A program made the position numbers and the translations under genes. A stretch of 58,314 nucleotides of DNA, from the NCBI RefSeq assembly GCF_012911935.1, contig NZ_JAAXLA010000042.1, positions 1-58,314 of the forward strand. Direction: 5' to 3'. The notes under the pieces were generated by a model. That model saw nothing but the letters and a program-made list of their open reading frames with translations. It was not told the origin of the DNA and did no database searches. The stretch is from Pseudonocardia acidicola (GTDB lineage: Bacteria; Actinomycetota; Actinomycetes; Mycobacteriales; Pseudonocardiaceae). Positions 23,802-32,186 of the stretch are shown here, piece by piece (position 1 is the first letter of the stretch; every line of letters starts with the position of its first letter).

Positions 23802-25430
23802 TCAGCGATGCGGCGCGGCGAGAAACGTGGCGAGGTAGTCGCGCAGCAGGTCGACGCGGTGCGCCGGTGCCACCAGGCCGACGTACCCGTCCGGCCGGAC
23901 CAGGGTGAGCTCGTCGGGCCGGTTCAGCGTCCGCGCGGCGTCCGGTCCCGGGGTGATGGGGACGACCGCCACCGGGGCCGGGCACGCCGCGCAGGCGTTC
24001 CGCAGCGCGCCCAGGGTGGCGGTGTCCGCAGCGGCCGCATTCAGCAGCAGGGTCCAGCGGTCGTACCGGAGGAGCTGGTGCAGGCTCGCCTGCCGCTCAC
24101 CGGCGGTGACGGTCAGAGGGCCGGCGGCGGGCACCGGCACCCGGGCCTCGACGCCGGCCGGCGGGACGAGTGCGACGTCCGGGATCCGGTCCCCGGCCCG
24201 GGGCCCACGCCGCGGTCGGCCGGAGCGCTCCCAGGACAGCGGGCTCTTCCGGTGGTTCCGGCCGAAGTCGCTCATCATCCATTCGGTCCGGCGCGCGAAC
24301 GTCGGGGAGGGAAGCGTGGCCCTCAGGAAGACGTTGCGCGCCCGGTGGGCGAGCGGCGGCAGCAACATCTCCATGATGTTGGCCCGCATGTCGCGGATGA
24401 CGCCGTGGGCGAGGGCGCGCTGCTCGAGGCTGTAGGTGTCCAGCAGGGTGTCGGCCGCCTGACCGCGGTGCACCGCGGCGAGCTTCCAGGCGAGGTTGTA
24501 CGCGCCCAGCATCCCGACGTTCATCCCGTGCCCGCCGATGGGCGCCCAGGAGTGCGCCGCATCGCCGACCAGCAGCACCCGGCCGTGCCGCAACTCGGCG
24601 GCGACCCGGTCGGCGAACCGGGCCCGGTTCATCCAGGGCGGGTCGGTCAGCGCGAGCTCCAGATCGGGCATGTGCGCGGTGGTCGCGATGAGATCGCGCA
24701 ACTCGGGCAGCGTGGTCTCCGTCCGGCCGGGTTCGGGATCGTCGCGGACACAGAAGAAGCGGTAGCCGTTGTGCGGAGTGGGGAACGCGATGATCGACCG
24801 GTGCGGTGCGAGGAAGAAGTAGCCGTGGCCCGGCTGGTCCGTCAGGTGCCAGGTCGGTACGACGTTTCCCTGCAGCACCTGCATGTTCTTCCGCCGCTCC
24901 CCCTGGAAGGGGATGCCGAGCCGTTCCCGGATCATGCTGCGAGCGCCGTCGCACGCGATCACCCAGGCCGGGGTGACCGTCTCGAGCTCGCCGTTCGGCC
25001 CGCTCAGCGGCACCTCGACCCGGTCGGGGTGGACGCGCAGGTCCGTCGCCCTGGTCCGCCAGTCGACCTTCACGTCCAGCCCCGCGAGCCCTTCGGCGAG
25101 CAGCCGTTCGATGTCGTGCTGCTCGATGGTCATGGCACGCGGGTACGCCGACTCGAAGCGGCCCACCTGGAACCGGCCCAGGTGCCGGCCATCGGCGTAG
25201 ATGTTCACCTCCCGCATCTCGTTCGCGTTCCGCCGCAGCGTCTCGCCGACGCCGAGGGCGCCGAGCGCCTCGCCGGCCCGCGGGAAGATGACGTCCGCCC
25301 GAGGTTCTCGTTTGGTGTCGGGAGCCTCGTCCACGATCCGCACCTGCAGATCCAGCCGGCGCAGCGCGATCGCCGTCGTCAGGCCCACCGGCCCGGCACC
25401 GACCACGAGTGCATCGATGTCATGCTCCAT
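23802..25430 (-). CDS. FAD-dependent aromatic hydroxylase (PheA/TfdB/MhpA type)
   Basis: A 542-residue class A flavoprotein monooxygenase. It shows the dinucleotide motif VVGAGPVGLTTAIAL (about 8-22), the ACDGARSMIRERLG DG motif, and GDAAHSWAPIGGHGMNVGM (GD motif), plus the C-terminal thioredoxin-like domain common in phenol and MHP hydroxylases. It would hydroxylate a phenolic ring with NAD(P)H and O2. The ATG at 25430 has GGAGGTGG just upstream. A perfect 16-base palindrome lies 71 bases before the start. The stop codon falls inside another palindrome (CGCTGATCAGCG, 23796-23807). It is followed by the SDR gene. Confidence 0.9.
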   Translation of the reverse strand: MEHDIDALVVGAGPVGLTTAIALRRLDLQVRIVDEAPDTKREPRADVIFPRAGEALGALGVGETLRRNANEMREVNIYADGRHLGRFQVGRFESAYPRAMTIEQHDIERLLAEGLAGLDVKVDWRTRATDLRVHPDRVEVPLSGPNGELETVTPAWVIACDGARSMIRERLGIPFQGERRKNMQVLQGNVVPTWHLTDQPGHGYFFLAPHRSIIAFPTPHNGYRFFCVRDDPEPGRTETTLPELRDLIATTAHMPDLELALTDPPWMNRARFADRVAAELRHGRVLLVGDAAHSWAPIGGHGMNVGMLGAYNLAWKLAAVHRGQAADTLLDTYSLEQRALAHGVIRDMRANIMEMLLPPLAHRARNVFLRATLPSPTFARRTEWMMSDFGRNHRKSPLSWERSGRPRRGPRAGDRIPDVALVPPAGVEARVPVPAAGPLTVTAGERQASLHQLLRYDRWTLLLNAAAADTATLGALRNACAACPAPVAVVPITPGPDAARTLNRPDELTLVRPDGYVGLVAPAHRVDLLRDYLATFLAAPHR

Positions 25431-25841
25431 GTGCCACCTCCGTGGACGAGATGTGCGACCGACACGATCACGGGCACCATTCGGCGGGCGGAACATGCGT
25501 TTCGGCGATCGCCGAATCCGGCCATGACGATTCCGTCGGCGTGGCATCTTCCGCACTCACGGACGGTGTCACGTCGGACTCGGACGAGGCGGCCGCATTC
25601 GCGGTTCCTCGTCTCTCCCCCTGGAATGCGCCCAGCGCGTCCATTGATTCGGTAAACGCTGAGGACTTTCTCAGCATCACCCGGCCCGTGAACGTTGTCG
25701 TCCGGCCGCGGCATGACATCTCGCTCCGGCAACGACATCAGAAGCAACTCGTGCAGGGGTATGACGCGGCCAGGAAAGCGGACGCGTCGGTGATGCCGCC
25801 GTCATCGAATGCGGTACGGCGTGACGGGACCCGCGGGTGTG
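25431..25841. other. Intergenic region without a recognised gene
   Basis: About 410 bases between the hydroxylase start and a small membrane gene, lower in GC than its surroundings. It holds the palindrome at 25501-25516 and a perfect short hairpin at 25658-25675 (GCTGAG and CTCAGC around GACTTT). Open frames exist on both strands (for example plus 25409-25900), but none has recognisable homology or a convincing ribosome site. I treat it as regulatory or as decayed sequence. Confidence 0.5.
25501..25516. promoter_or_regulatory. Perfect palindrome upstream of the aromatic hydroxylase
   Basis: TTCGGCGATCGCCGAA is a perfect 16-base palindrome ending 71 bases upstream of the ATG at 25430. It is a candidate operator for a regulator not encoded next to the gene. 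The GC-rich sequence makes chance palindromes more likely than usual. Confidence 0.4.
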
Positions 25842-26003
25842 CTATCTCAGCGGGGCCCTCCCGCGACGCCGGATGGCACCGACGACTCCGGTCGCGATGA
25901 ACAGCACGACGCCGATGACCGCGAGCCAGAACAGCGTCTTGATCGCGAATCCGAGCACGATCATCAGGACCCAGATCACCAGCAGTGCCAGGAGCAGTCC
26001 CAT
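25842..26003 (-). CDS. 53-residue hydrophobic membrane protein (DUF6131-like)
   Basis: The short frame starts MGLLLALLVIWVLMIVLGFA and ends IRRRGRAPLR. It is almost all hydrophobic: two transmembrane segments joined by IKTLFW, and a basic tail that should stay in the cytoplasm by the positive-inside rule. The ATG at 26003 is preceded by GAGGAGAGG about 10 bases upstream. Actinobacteria often carry such 50-60 residue proteins, some named DUF6131, with no known role. It lies 89 bases after the GntR gene on the same strand. Confidence 0.65.
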   Translation of the reverse strand: MGLLLALLVIWVLMIVLGFAIKTLFWLAVIGVVLFIATGVVGAIRRRGRAPLR

Positions 26004-26092
26004 CGCGCGACCGCCTCTCCTCGTCCGGGCGCCGGGTCGGCCAGGGTGGGCCCGGCACGGGACCGGCCGGTCGGCCGCGCCCGATCCGAACG

Positions 26093-26863
26093 CTACGCCG
26101 CGCCGGGCCCGTCGGACGGAGCTGCGGCGCTGTGCCCCGCAACGTCCGGTTCGGCGCCCACCACGGCCGGGAAGGCAGGGGCCGGGGCGAGGTCGAGCGC
26201 CGACCCGGCGTGCACCACGTGCTCCCGGGCCAGCGCCTCCGCGCGCCGGTGATCACCCGCCTCGACGGCGCTGAGGATGCCGGCGTGCTCGGCGCGCTCG
26301 ACGCTGCCGAACGGGCGCGCACCCCCGGTCCACACCTCGGCCACCTGCAGCGCCAGCGCGATCAGGTCCTGCATCTGGTCGAGCTGGGCGGTGACGAGCT
26401 CGTTGTCGGCCCGCGAGTACAGCTCGCGGTGGAAGCGGCGGTTGGCGAGGTTGAGCCCCACCTGGTCGTCGGCCGCGGCCATGGCCTCCGCCTCGGCCAG
26501 CGCCTCCCGCGCGTGCCGCGCGGCCCCCGCGGCGTCCCGCTGCGTCGCCCGCCCGACGGCCCACGGTTCGAGCAACAGCCGCAGCTCGTAGATCTTGCGC
26601 ACCTCGGGTGCACAAAGCGTGCGGACCACGGCCCCGGCGTGCCGGGACATCACGATCAGCCCCGACGACGTCAACGCGATCAGCGCCTCGCGCACCGGAG
26701 TCTTCGACACGCCCAGCATGGTGGCCAACTGGCGCTCCACCAGCGTCTGGCCGGGACGCAGCCGACCGGACAGGATGGCGGCGCGCAGCGACTCGGCAAC
26801 GAGGTCCGAACGCGTCGTGACCTTGCCCAGCGTCAGCGCGACGTCGCCGGTCTGCGTCGTCAC
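26093..26863 (-). CDS. GntR-family regulator, FCD (FadR) subfamily
   Basis: The 256-residue protein has an N-terminal winged helix (about 15-80: DLVAESLRAAILSGRLRPGQ, ERQLATMLGVSKTPVREALI, GLIVMSRHAGAVV). An all-helical FCD ligand domain follows (LRLLLEPWAVGRAT, NRRFHRELY, EHAGILSAVEAGD). FCD members usually sense carboxylates or aromatic acids. The GTG at 26863 is chosen because the HTH begins some 20 residues later and GAGGGGCGGG precedes it. It lies downstream of the Rieske/amidohydrolase operon on the same strand. The TA-containing palindrome at 29895-29910 in front of that operon is a plausible target. Confidence 0.9.
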   Translation of the reverse strand: MTTQTGDVALTLGKVTTRSDLVAESLRAAILSGRLRPGQTLVERQLATMLGVSKTPVREALIALTSSGLIVMSRHAGAVVRTLCAPEVRKIYELRLLLEPWAVGRATQRDAAGAARHAREALAEAEAMAAADDQVGLNLANRRFHRELYSRADNELVTAQLDQMQDLIALALQVAEVWTGGARPFGSVERAEHAGILSAVEAGDHRRAEALAREHVVHAGSALDLAPAPAFPAVVGAEPDVAGHSAAAPSDGPGAA

Positions 26864-27166
26864 CGCGATGCCCGCCCCTCGATCCACCCCGCGGCCGCCG
26901 GTGCGACGGCCCGCGGCGGCCAGGATAGCGACGGGTGGGCCGGCGCTCAGCTCGCCGGCTCCGGCAGGCCGCGCACCGTGCTGTACCTCGCCCACAGCCC
27001 GACCGCGCCCACAGCGCACAGCGCACAGCACGAGGGTGGTCCACCAGCGGTTCGGGTGGCCCGCCGCCATCCGGCGGCCGGCGACGTGGCCGACTCGCGC
27101 AGCCCACCGAGCAGGACCGGGGTGTAGCCCGAGACGTGGGCGGAGAACGAGGGGCCCACCCGGGGA
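26864..27166. other. Intergenic region between the Rieske gene and gntR
   Basis: About 300 bases without a gene I recognise. A 70-codon frame exists on the minus strand (26947-27159) but shows no family signature. CGTGCTGT (26977-26984) and ACAGCACG (27025-27032) are complementary arms about 40 bases apart, with a short repeated CACAGCG between them. This could be a terminator-like structure after the Rieske gene. Confidence 0.45.
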
Positions 27167-27646
27167 TCACATCTCGATGATCACGTACTCCCCGGTCGCC
27201 CGGACGACGTACGTCTCGGCCGTGTAGGGGCCCGGTTGCAGACCGGCGCCGACCAGGTCGGGAGCCAGGTCGGCACCGTCGGCGAGCAGTTCCGCGCCGC
27301 TGGCCACGCGGGCGTCGTAGCGGCGGACCCGGACCTTCTGCGGGTCGAACCACGACCGGCCGGTGCGGATGTCGAACTCCCACTGGTGCCACGGGCAGCG
27401 CAGGAACTCCCCGCGCCGGATGTAGTCGTAGTGGCCGGGCCCGTCGGAACGCACGAACCCGGAACGGACGCCCTCGCACAGCGGACCGCCGGCGTGCGGG
27501 CAGGCGTTGCGCACCGCGAAGTACTCCCCGCCGATGTTGAACACCCCGATCGAGCGCCCGTCGACCTCGACGATCTTGCTGCCGCCCGCGGGGATCTCGC
27601 CGACCTCGGCCACCACGACGTGGCGCCGCGCCGCCGGGGCCGTCAT
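27167..27646 (-). CDS. Rieske [2Fe-2S] protein (ferredoxin-like)
   Basis: A 159-residue Rieske protein. The cluster ligands are C49-x-H51 (CPHAGGPLCEG) and C84-x-x-H87 (CPWHQWEFD), and EYFAVRNACPHAG is typical of ferredoxin components or small Rieske domains. It lacks an oxygenase catalytic domain, so it should pass electrons or regulate rather than hydroxylate. Its ATG overlaps the stop of the upstream amidohydrolase (ATGA), making it the third gene of a coupled operon. No oxygenase or reductase gene is adjacent, which leaves its partner open. Confidence 0.92.
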   Translation of the reverse strand: MTAPAARRHVVVAEVGEIPAGGSKIVEVDGRSIGVFNIGGEYFAVRNACPHAGGPLCEGVRSGFVRSDGPGHYDYIRRGEFLRCPWHQWEFDIRTGRSWFDPQKVRVRRYDARVASGAELLADGADLAPDLVGAGLQPGPYTAETYVVRATGEYVIIEM

Positions 27647-28773
27647 GTGCCGAGGGCGTAGCAGTCGAGGGCGTTGCCCCGCATGATCCGCGTGTGCACA
27701 TCGGGCGGGAGCTTCGTCTGGAACGCGCGCTGCGGGTGATCGAAGTCCCAGTGCGGGTAGTCGGTGGAGAACATCAGGATGTCCCGGCCGATCTCGTCGA
27801 TGAGGTCGAGCAGGTCGGCGGGGCGCTCCGGCTCCTCGATCGGCTGGGTGGTGATCCGCACCCGGTCGCGCAGGTACTCCGAGGGCAGTCGCTGCAGGTC
27901 GGGGACCTCGGCGCCCAGCCGGTGGTAGAGGTGGTCCAGCCGCCACATCAGCGGCGGCACCCAGGCGAAGCCGCCCTCGATCAGCACGACCGTGAGCTGC
28001 GGGAACCGGTCGAACACGCCCTCCAGGATCAGGCTGGTGACCTGGGCCTGGAAGGCCACCGACATCGAGGTGTGGTCCTCGATGTAGAACGACGGCCAGC
28101 CCGCGGACGTGATCGGGGCGCCGGTCGTCGAGGCGAAGTGGATCCCGACCGGCAGCCCGCACTCCTGCGCCGCCTCGTAGATCGGCCAGTACCGGCGTCT
28201 GCCCAGCGGGGCCAGGGTCCGCGGGAACAGCAGCACCTGCACGAACCCCGGGTGCCCGGCGGCGCGGCGGATCTCCGCCGCGGCCGGTTCCGGAGACTCG
28301 AACGTCACCGTGATCGACGCGCGCAGCCGGGCGTCCTGTTCGAGCCAGTGCTCGACCTGCCACTCGTTCACCGCCCGGGCCAGCGCCGCGCCGTACTCCT
28401 CGTGGCGCTGCTCCGCGGCCCGGTAGAGGCAGTTGAGGATCGCGCGGTCGATCCCGAAACGGTCCAGCAACTGCTCGCGCATGAAGGGCAGGTCCGAACC
28501 GGGCAGCGCTCCCGAGGGCGGCCAGGCATCGGCCCGTGACCCGCCGCCGGGGCCGACCTTCGGGTAGACGAATCCGTTCTCGTAGGGCGAGAACGTGCGC
28601 GACCCGACGTGGTCCATGTGGTCGCGCCACCGGGCCGGCAGGTAGGGCCGCAGCGCGGCGTCGTTCGGGACGGCGTTGTGCACGTCGCAGTCGATGATGC
28701 CGAGCGCGGGGCGGGGCCGCCCGTGGGCGGCCTCACGCGCCGCCGCGGCGGGGTCGGTCAGCAGATCCGTCAT
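27643..28773 (-). CDS. Amidohydrolase 2 family protein (second paralogue)
   Basis: A 376-residue TIM-barrel metal enzyme of the amidohydrolase 2 family (PF04909: ACMSD, salicylate-type decarboxylases and hydrolases). Metal ligands are suggested by IIDCDVHNAV (DxH), GIHFAS and FSTDYPHWDFDHP. The ATG at 28773 overlaps the stop of the upstream paralogue (ATGA), and its own stop overlaps the Rieske start. It shares layout and many motifs (FVQVLLF, YWPIYEAA) with the upstream gene, so the pair arose by duplication. Decarboxylation or hydrolysis of an aromatic acid is the usual guess; the substrate is unknown. Confidence 0.88.
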   Translation of the reverse strand: MTDLLTDPAAAAREAAHGRPRPALGIIDCDVHNAVPNDAALRPYLPARWRDHMDHVGSRTFSPYENGFVYPKVGPGGGSRADAWPPSGALPGSDLPFMREQLLDRFGIDRAILNCLYRAAEQRHEEYGAALARAVNEWQVEHWLEQDARLRASITVTFESPEPAAAEIRRAAGHPGFVQVLLFPRTLAPLGRRRYWPIYEAAQECGLPVGIHFASTTGAPITSAGWPSFYIEDHTSMSVAFQAQVTSLILEGVFDRFPQLTVVLIEGGFAWVPPLMWRLDHLYHRLGAEVPDLQRLPSEYLRDRVRITTQPIEEPERPADLLDLIDEIGRDILMFSTDYPHWDFDHPQRAFQTKLPPDVHTRIMRGNALDCYALGT

Positions 28774-29852
28774 GCCGGTGCCCTCTCCTGGATCTTCGGG
28801 TAGGCGGCCAGGGCGTTGTCGCGCAACACCTTCCGCCGCTCGTCGGCGGAGAGGAACCGCAGCAGCGCCTGCTCGGGGTCGCGGTGGTGCCAGTGCGGGT
28901 GGTCGCTGGCGAACAGCAGCATGTCCACCGACCCGATCTGGGCCAGGAAGCGTGGCAGGAAGCGCTGCGCCTGCTCGGGGGCGTCGGGGCCGTCGAAGGG
29001 CTGGGTGCTCAGCCGCACGTGCCGGCGCATCACCGCGGACGGCGGGTCCGTGACCCACGGGATCTCCCGGCGCAGGCCCTTCCAGTTCTTGTCCAGCCGC
29101 CACATCAGCGACGGCAGCCACGTCACGCCGCTCTCCAGCAGCACGACGGTGAGCTCTGCGAACTTCGCGAAGACGCCCTCGCAGACCAGGCTGGTGAGCT
29201 GGCTCTGGACGGCGAGCGAGGAGCCCGCGTACTCCTCGAGGTAGGTCGACGGCCAGCCCACCGGCAGCGGCGCGTTCGCGCCCGTGGCGCCGGGGTGGAT
29301 ACCGACCGGCAGGCCCGCCGCCGCGGCCGCGGCGTAGATCGGCCAGTACCCGCGGGTGCCCAGCGGGGCCTGCGACCCGGCGAGCAGCAGCACCTGGACG
29401 AACCCGGGATGCCCGGCGAGCCGCTCGATCTCCGCGGCCGCCCGCTGCGGATTCTGCGGAGCGAGCACGATGGACGCGCGCCACCGCGGGTCGGCAGCGA
29501 GCCAGCGCTGCGCCTGCCAGTCGTTGACCGCACTCGCCATCGCGGCGGCCCAGTCCTCGTTGCGGATGGATTGCACCGCGTAGAGGCAGTTGAGGATCGC
29601 GACATCGGTGCCGGTGCCGAGGACCTGGCCGGCGACGACGTCGGGGTCGGATGCGGCCGGGCCGCCGCCCGCCCGGCTCTCCGGTGTCGCCGACAGCGCG
29701 ACCTTCGACGGGTAGGACGCCGGGGCCAGGCTGGTGACGCCGTGCTCGACGCAGTAGTCACGCCAGCGTTCGGGCAGGTACGGGAACAGCTCCGCGATGT
29801 CGGCGACGGCGTTGTGCACGTCGCAGTCGATAGCGCCGATGGCTGGATTCAC
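28770..29852 (-). CDS. Amidohydrolase 2 family protein (first paralogue)
   Basis: A 360-residue protein of the same family, starting MNPAIGAIDCDVHNAVADIA. Visible motifs are GIHPGATG, VLLESGVTWLP and FASDHPHWHHRDP, equivalent to those of the following gene. It is first in the operon amidohydrolase-amidohydrolase-Rieske. A palindrome 42 bases upstream of the start may be its operator. Two retained paralogues in one operon suggest either a hetero-oligomer or two consecutive related reactions. Confidence 0.88.
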   Translation of the reverse strand: MNPAIGAIDCDVHNAVADIAELFPYLPERWRDYCVEHGVTSLAPASYPSKVALSATPESRAGGGPAASDPDVVAGQVLGTGTDVAILNCLYAVQSIRNEDWAAAMASAVNDWQAQRWLAADPRWRASIVLAPQNPQRAAAEIERLAGHPGFVQVLLLAGSQAPLGTRGYWPIYAAAAAAGLPVGIHPGATGANAPLPVGWPSTYLEEYAGSSLAVQSQLTSLVCEGVFAKFAELTVVLLESGVTWLPSLMWRLDKNWKGLRREIPWVTDPPSAVMRRHVRLSTQPFDGPDAPEQAQRFLPRFLAQIGSVDMLLFASDHPHWHHRDPEQALLRFLSADERRKVLRDNALAAYPKIQERAPA

Positions 29853-29894
29853 GCGCCGCTCCCGCCCGGTCCCCGGTGACCGTCCGCCGATCTC

Positions 29895-29910
29895 GGTATC
29901 TTGATATACC
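29895..29910. promoter_or_regulatory. Inverted repeat upstream of the amidohydrolase operon, likely GntR operator
   Basis: GGTATCTTGATATACC has 5-base arms (GGTAT/ATACC) around a six-base AT-rich core, 42 bases upstream of the ATG at 29852. FadR-type regulators often bind short GTAT/ATAC half sites, so the GntR protein encoded at 26863 is the best candidate. Confidence 0.5.
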
Positions 29911-29989
29911 AGCAGCTAGGCCCGGCAGCAACAGAGCCAACAACGCGTTGTGGAGACGTAACGCGCCTGCGAGCGCGGGGCGGGCGGCG

Positions 29990-30601
29990 TCAGGCGCGGG
30001 TGAGGTAGCGCTCGACCACGGTGGCGATCTGCTCGGCCACCCGTTCGGCGGGGTGCAGCGGCAGCACGATGTGGCTGATCGTCAGCCGGGTGGCGACCTC
30101 GGCGGCGACGGCGACCTCGTCCGGGTCGAGGTCCGGCCAGCGGCGCAGCAGGTAGCCGGCGGCCCGGTCGCGGGCGGCCTGCACCACCGGCTCGCTCTCG
30201 GTGGTGATCAGCGGCAGCAACCCGTCGCCGCCCTCGCCGTCGTCGCCGGTGAGCAGCGACTTGAGCAGCGGGTCCTCCGAGGTGGCGGTGATCGCGGTAC
30301 GGACCGCGGCGACCCACGCGGCGTGCAGGCCGTCCTCGCCGGCGAGCGCCTGCTCGACCTCGTCGAGGAAGCGCCCGGTCGAGCGCAGCACCAGCGCCGA
30401 CGCGAGTCCCTGCTTGCCCGCGAACTCGTTGTAGAGCGTCTGCCGGCTGATCCCGAGCCGGACGGCGAGGTCGCGCATGTGGAAGCCGCGGAACCCGCGG
30501 TCGACGAGCAGTTCCTCGGCCGCGTCGAGCGCCTCGTCGCGCATCAGGGCACGCGCCCGCTCCGCCATCGATCGCGCCACCATCTCGATACCGTGGACCA
30601 T
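29990..30601 (-). CDS. TetR-family transcriptional regulator
   Basis: About 203 residues. The N-terminal HTH is clear: ALDAAEELLVDRGFRGFHMR and LAVRLGISRQTLYNEFAGKQ. A helical ligand domain follows. The ATG at 30601 is used; a TTG at 30613 in frame is possible, and neither has a strong ribosome site, so a leaderless message is conceivable. It is divergent from the P450 gene, with a palindromic sequence between them, so it most likely represses the P450 and itself. Confidence 0.9.
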   Translation of the reverse strand: MVHGIEMVARSMAERARALMRDEALDAAEELLVDRGFRGFHMRDLAVRLGISRQTLYNEFAGKQGLASALVLRSTGRFLDEVEQALAGEDGLHAAWVAAVRTAITATSEDPLLKSLLTGDDGEGGDGLLPLITTESEPVVQAARDRAAGYLLRRWPDLDPDEVAVAAEVATRLTISHIVLPLHPAERVAEQIATVVERYLTRA

Positions 30602-30625
30602 AGTGCCGAACAAGTCAAGTCTCTG

Positions 30626-30646
30626 GACATTGTGACGTCATATGTC
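30626..30646. promoter_or_regulatory. Operator-like inverted repeat between tetR and the P450 gene
   Basis: GACAT (30626-30630) and ATGTC (30642-30646) form an outer inverted repeat around a perfect 8-base palindrome TGACGTCA (30633-30640). It is placed between two divergent starts (30601 and 30692), as expected for a TetR operator. Confidence 0.55.
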
Positions 30647-30691
30647 TAGCGTCGAGCCGTCCCACGCTGAAGTGTCGAAATCGGAGGCGCC

Positions 30692-32155
30692 ATGTCCACG
30701 GCAGAGCGAGTGGTCCGTTCCGCCCGCGAGCGGTTCTCGTCGGTGCTGCTGCTCCCGGTGCCGCAGCGGGTGGACGACGCGCTGCTGCGGCCCCCGACCG
30801 GTCCCGGCGAGCCGCTCGCGCCCCCACCGACCGGATCGGGTCTGCTGCCCGTGCCCGGCGACAACGGCCTGCCGTTGCTCGGCCACACCCCGCGCTACAT
30901 CCGGTACGGCTCCGACTTCACCCGGCGCCGATTCGACCGCTTCGGGCCCGTGTCGTGGATGGGCGTGCCGGGCGGCAAGGTGGCCGTCGTCGCCGGTCCG
31001 CAGGCGACGCGCGAGGTACTGACGAACGCCGACAAGGCGTTCTCCCAGGAGGCCTGGCGGTTCATGGTGGACCGCTTCTTCCATCGCGGCCTGATGCTGC
31101 TCGACTTCGACGAGCACAAGGCCCACCGGCGGATCATGCAGGAGGCGTTCACGTCCAGCCGGATCGCGCGCTACGTCGACGAGACCGTGCCCGTCGTCCG
31201 CGAGATCGTGCCGCGCTGGGACACCGACCGGGCGGTCCGGCTCTATCCCGCGCTCAAGCGGCTCACCCTCGACGTCGCCACCCGGGTGTTCATGGACGGC
31301 CGCAGCGGCCCGGAGGCCGACCGGATCAACACCGCGTTCGTCAACTGCGTGCGGGCCGCCAACGCGTTCGTCCGCTGGCCGGTCCCCGGCAGCCGTTGGA
31401 GCAAGGGTCTGGCCGGCCGGGCGGTCCTCGAACAGTGGTTCCACGACAACCTGCCGGCCAAGCGCGCCGGCAACGGCGACGACCTGTTCTCCGCGCTCTG
31501 CCAGGCCGTCACACCCGACGGCGAGCGGTTCTCCGACGCCGACATCGTCAACCACATGATCTTCCTGATGATGGCGGCGCACGACACCTCGACCACCACC
31601 GCCGCGGCCGCGGCCTACCACATGGCCCGCAACCCGCAGTGGCAGGAACGGGCCCGCGCGGAGTCGCTCGCCCTCGGCGACGCGCCGCCCGACGTCGCGG
31701 CGCTGCGCGGCCTGCGCACCCTCGAACTGGTGATCAAGGAGGCACTGCGGATCAACGCCCCGGTGCCGGTCGTGATGCGCACCGCGGTCCGCGACACCGC
31801 GGTCGCCGGGCACTACCTGCCCGCGGGGACCCGGATCATCGTCGCGCAGGCCGTCAACCACTTCGACCGTGGATGCTGGACCGACCCGGACCGGTTCGAC
31901 CCGGAGCGCTTCGCCGAGGACCGCCGCGAGGACCGGTCGGATCGCGACGCGTGGGTGCCGTTCGGCGGTGGCGTGCACAAGTGCATCGGCCTGCACTTCG
32001 GCACGCTCGAGGTGACCGCGATCCTGCACGAGATGCTGCGGACCTACCGCTGGAGCGTCGAGCCCGGCTACCGGCTGCGCTGGGACAACACCTCGCTGCC
32101 GGTGCCGGTGGGCGGCATCCCGGTCCGGTTCACGCCGCTGACGCCGGCGGGCTGA
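30692..32155 (+). CDS. Cytochrome P450 monooxygenase
   Basis: A 487-residue soluble P450, slightly long because of about 70 N-terminal residues before the usual start (LLPVPGDNGLPLLGHTPRY). The I-helix carries AAHDTSTTT (about 297-305), the K-helix KEALR (about 349-353), and the haem loop FGGGVHKCIGLHFG holds the proximal cysteine near residue 431. Redox partners are not adjacent, though a Rieske protein lies 3 kb away and should not be assumed to serve it. Regulation by the divergent TetR is likely. The substrate is unknown. Confidence 0.95.
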   Translation: MSTAERVVRSARERFSSVLLLPVPQRVDDALLRPPTGPGEPLAPPPTGSGLLPVPGDNGLPLLGHTPRYIRYGSDFTRRRFDRFGPVSWMGVPGGKVAVVAGPQATREVLTNADKAFSQEAWRFMVDRFFHRGLMLLDFDEHKAHRRIMQEAFTSSRIARYVDETVPVVREIVPRWDTDRAVRLYPALKRLTLDVATRVFMDGRSGPEADRINTAFVNCVRAANAFVRWPVPGSRWSKGLAGRAVLEQWFHDNLPAKRAGNGDDLFSALCQAVTPDGERFSDADIVNHMIFLMMAAHDTSTTTAAAAAYHMARNPQWQERARAESLALGDAPPDVAALRGLRTLELVIKEALRINAPVPVVMRTAVRDTAVAGHYLPAGTRIIVAQAVNHFDRGCWTDPDRFDPERFAEDRREDRSDRDAWVPFGGGVHKCIGLHFGTLEVTAILHEMLRTYRWSVEPGYRLRWDNTSLPVPVGGIPVRFTPLTPAG

Positions 32156-32186
32156 TCCGGGCCGCTCGCTCCGGTACGGTCGCCCC

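Noticed and set aside
26947..27159. Small protein gene between the Rieske gene and gntR
   Set aside because: The frame has no family signature and no convincing ribosome site, and its composition is typical of random open frames here.
27167..32155. Rieske protein as redox partner of the P450
   Set aside because: They are on opposite strands in separately regulated units, and Rieske proteins of this type do not usually feed P450s.
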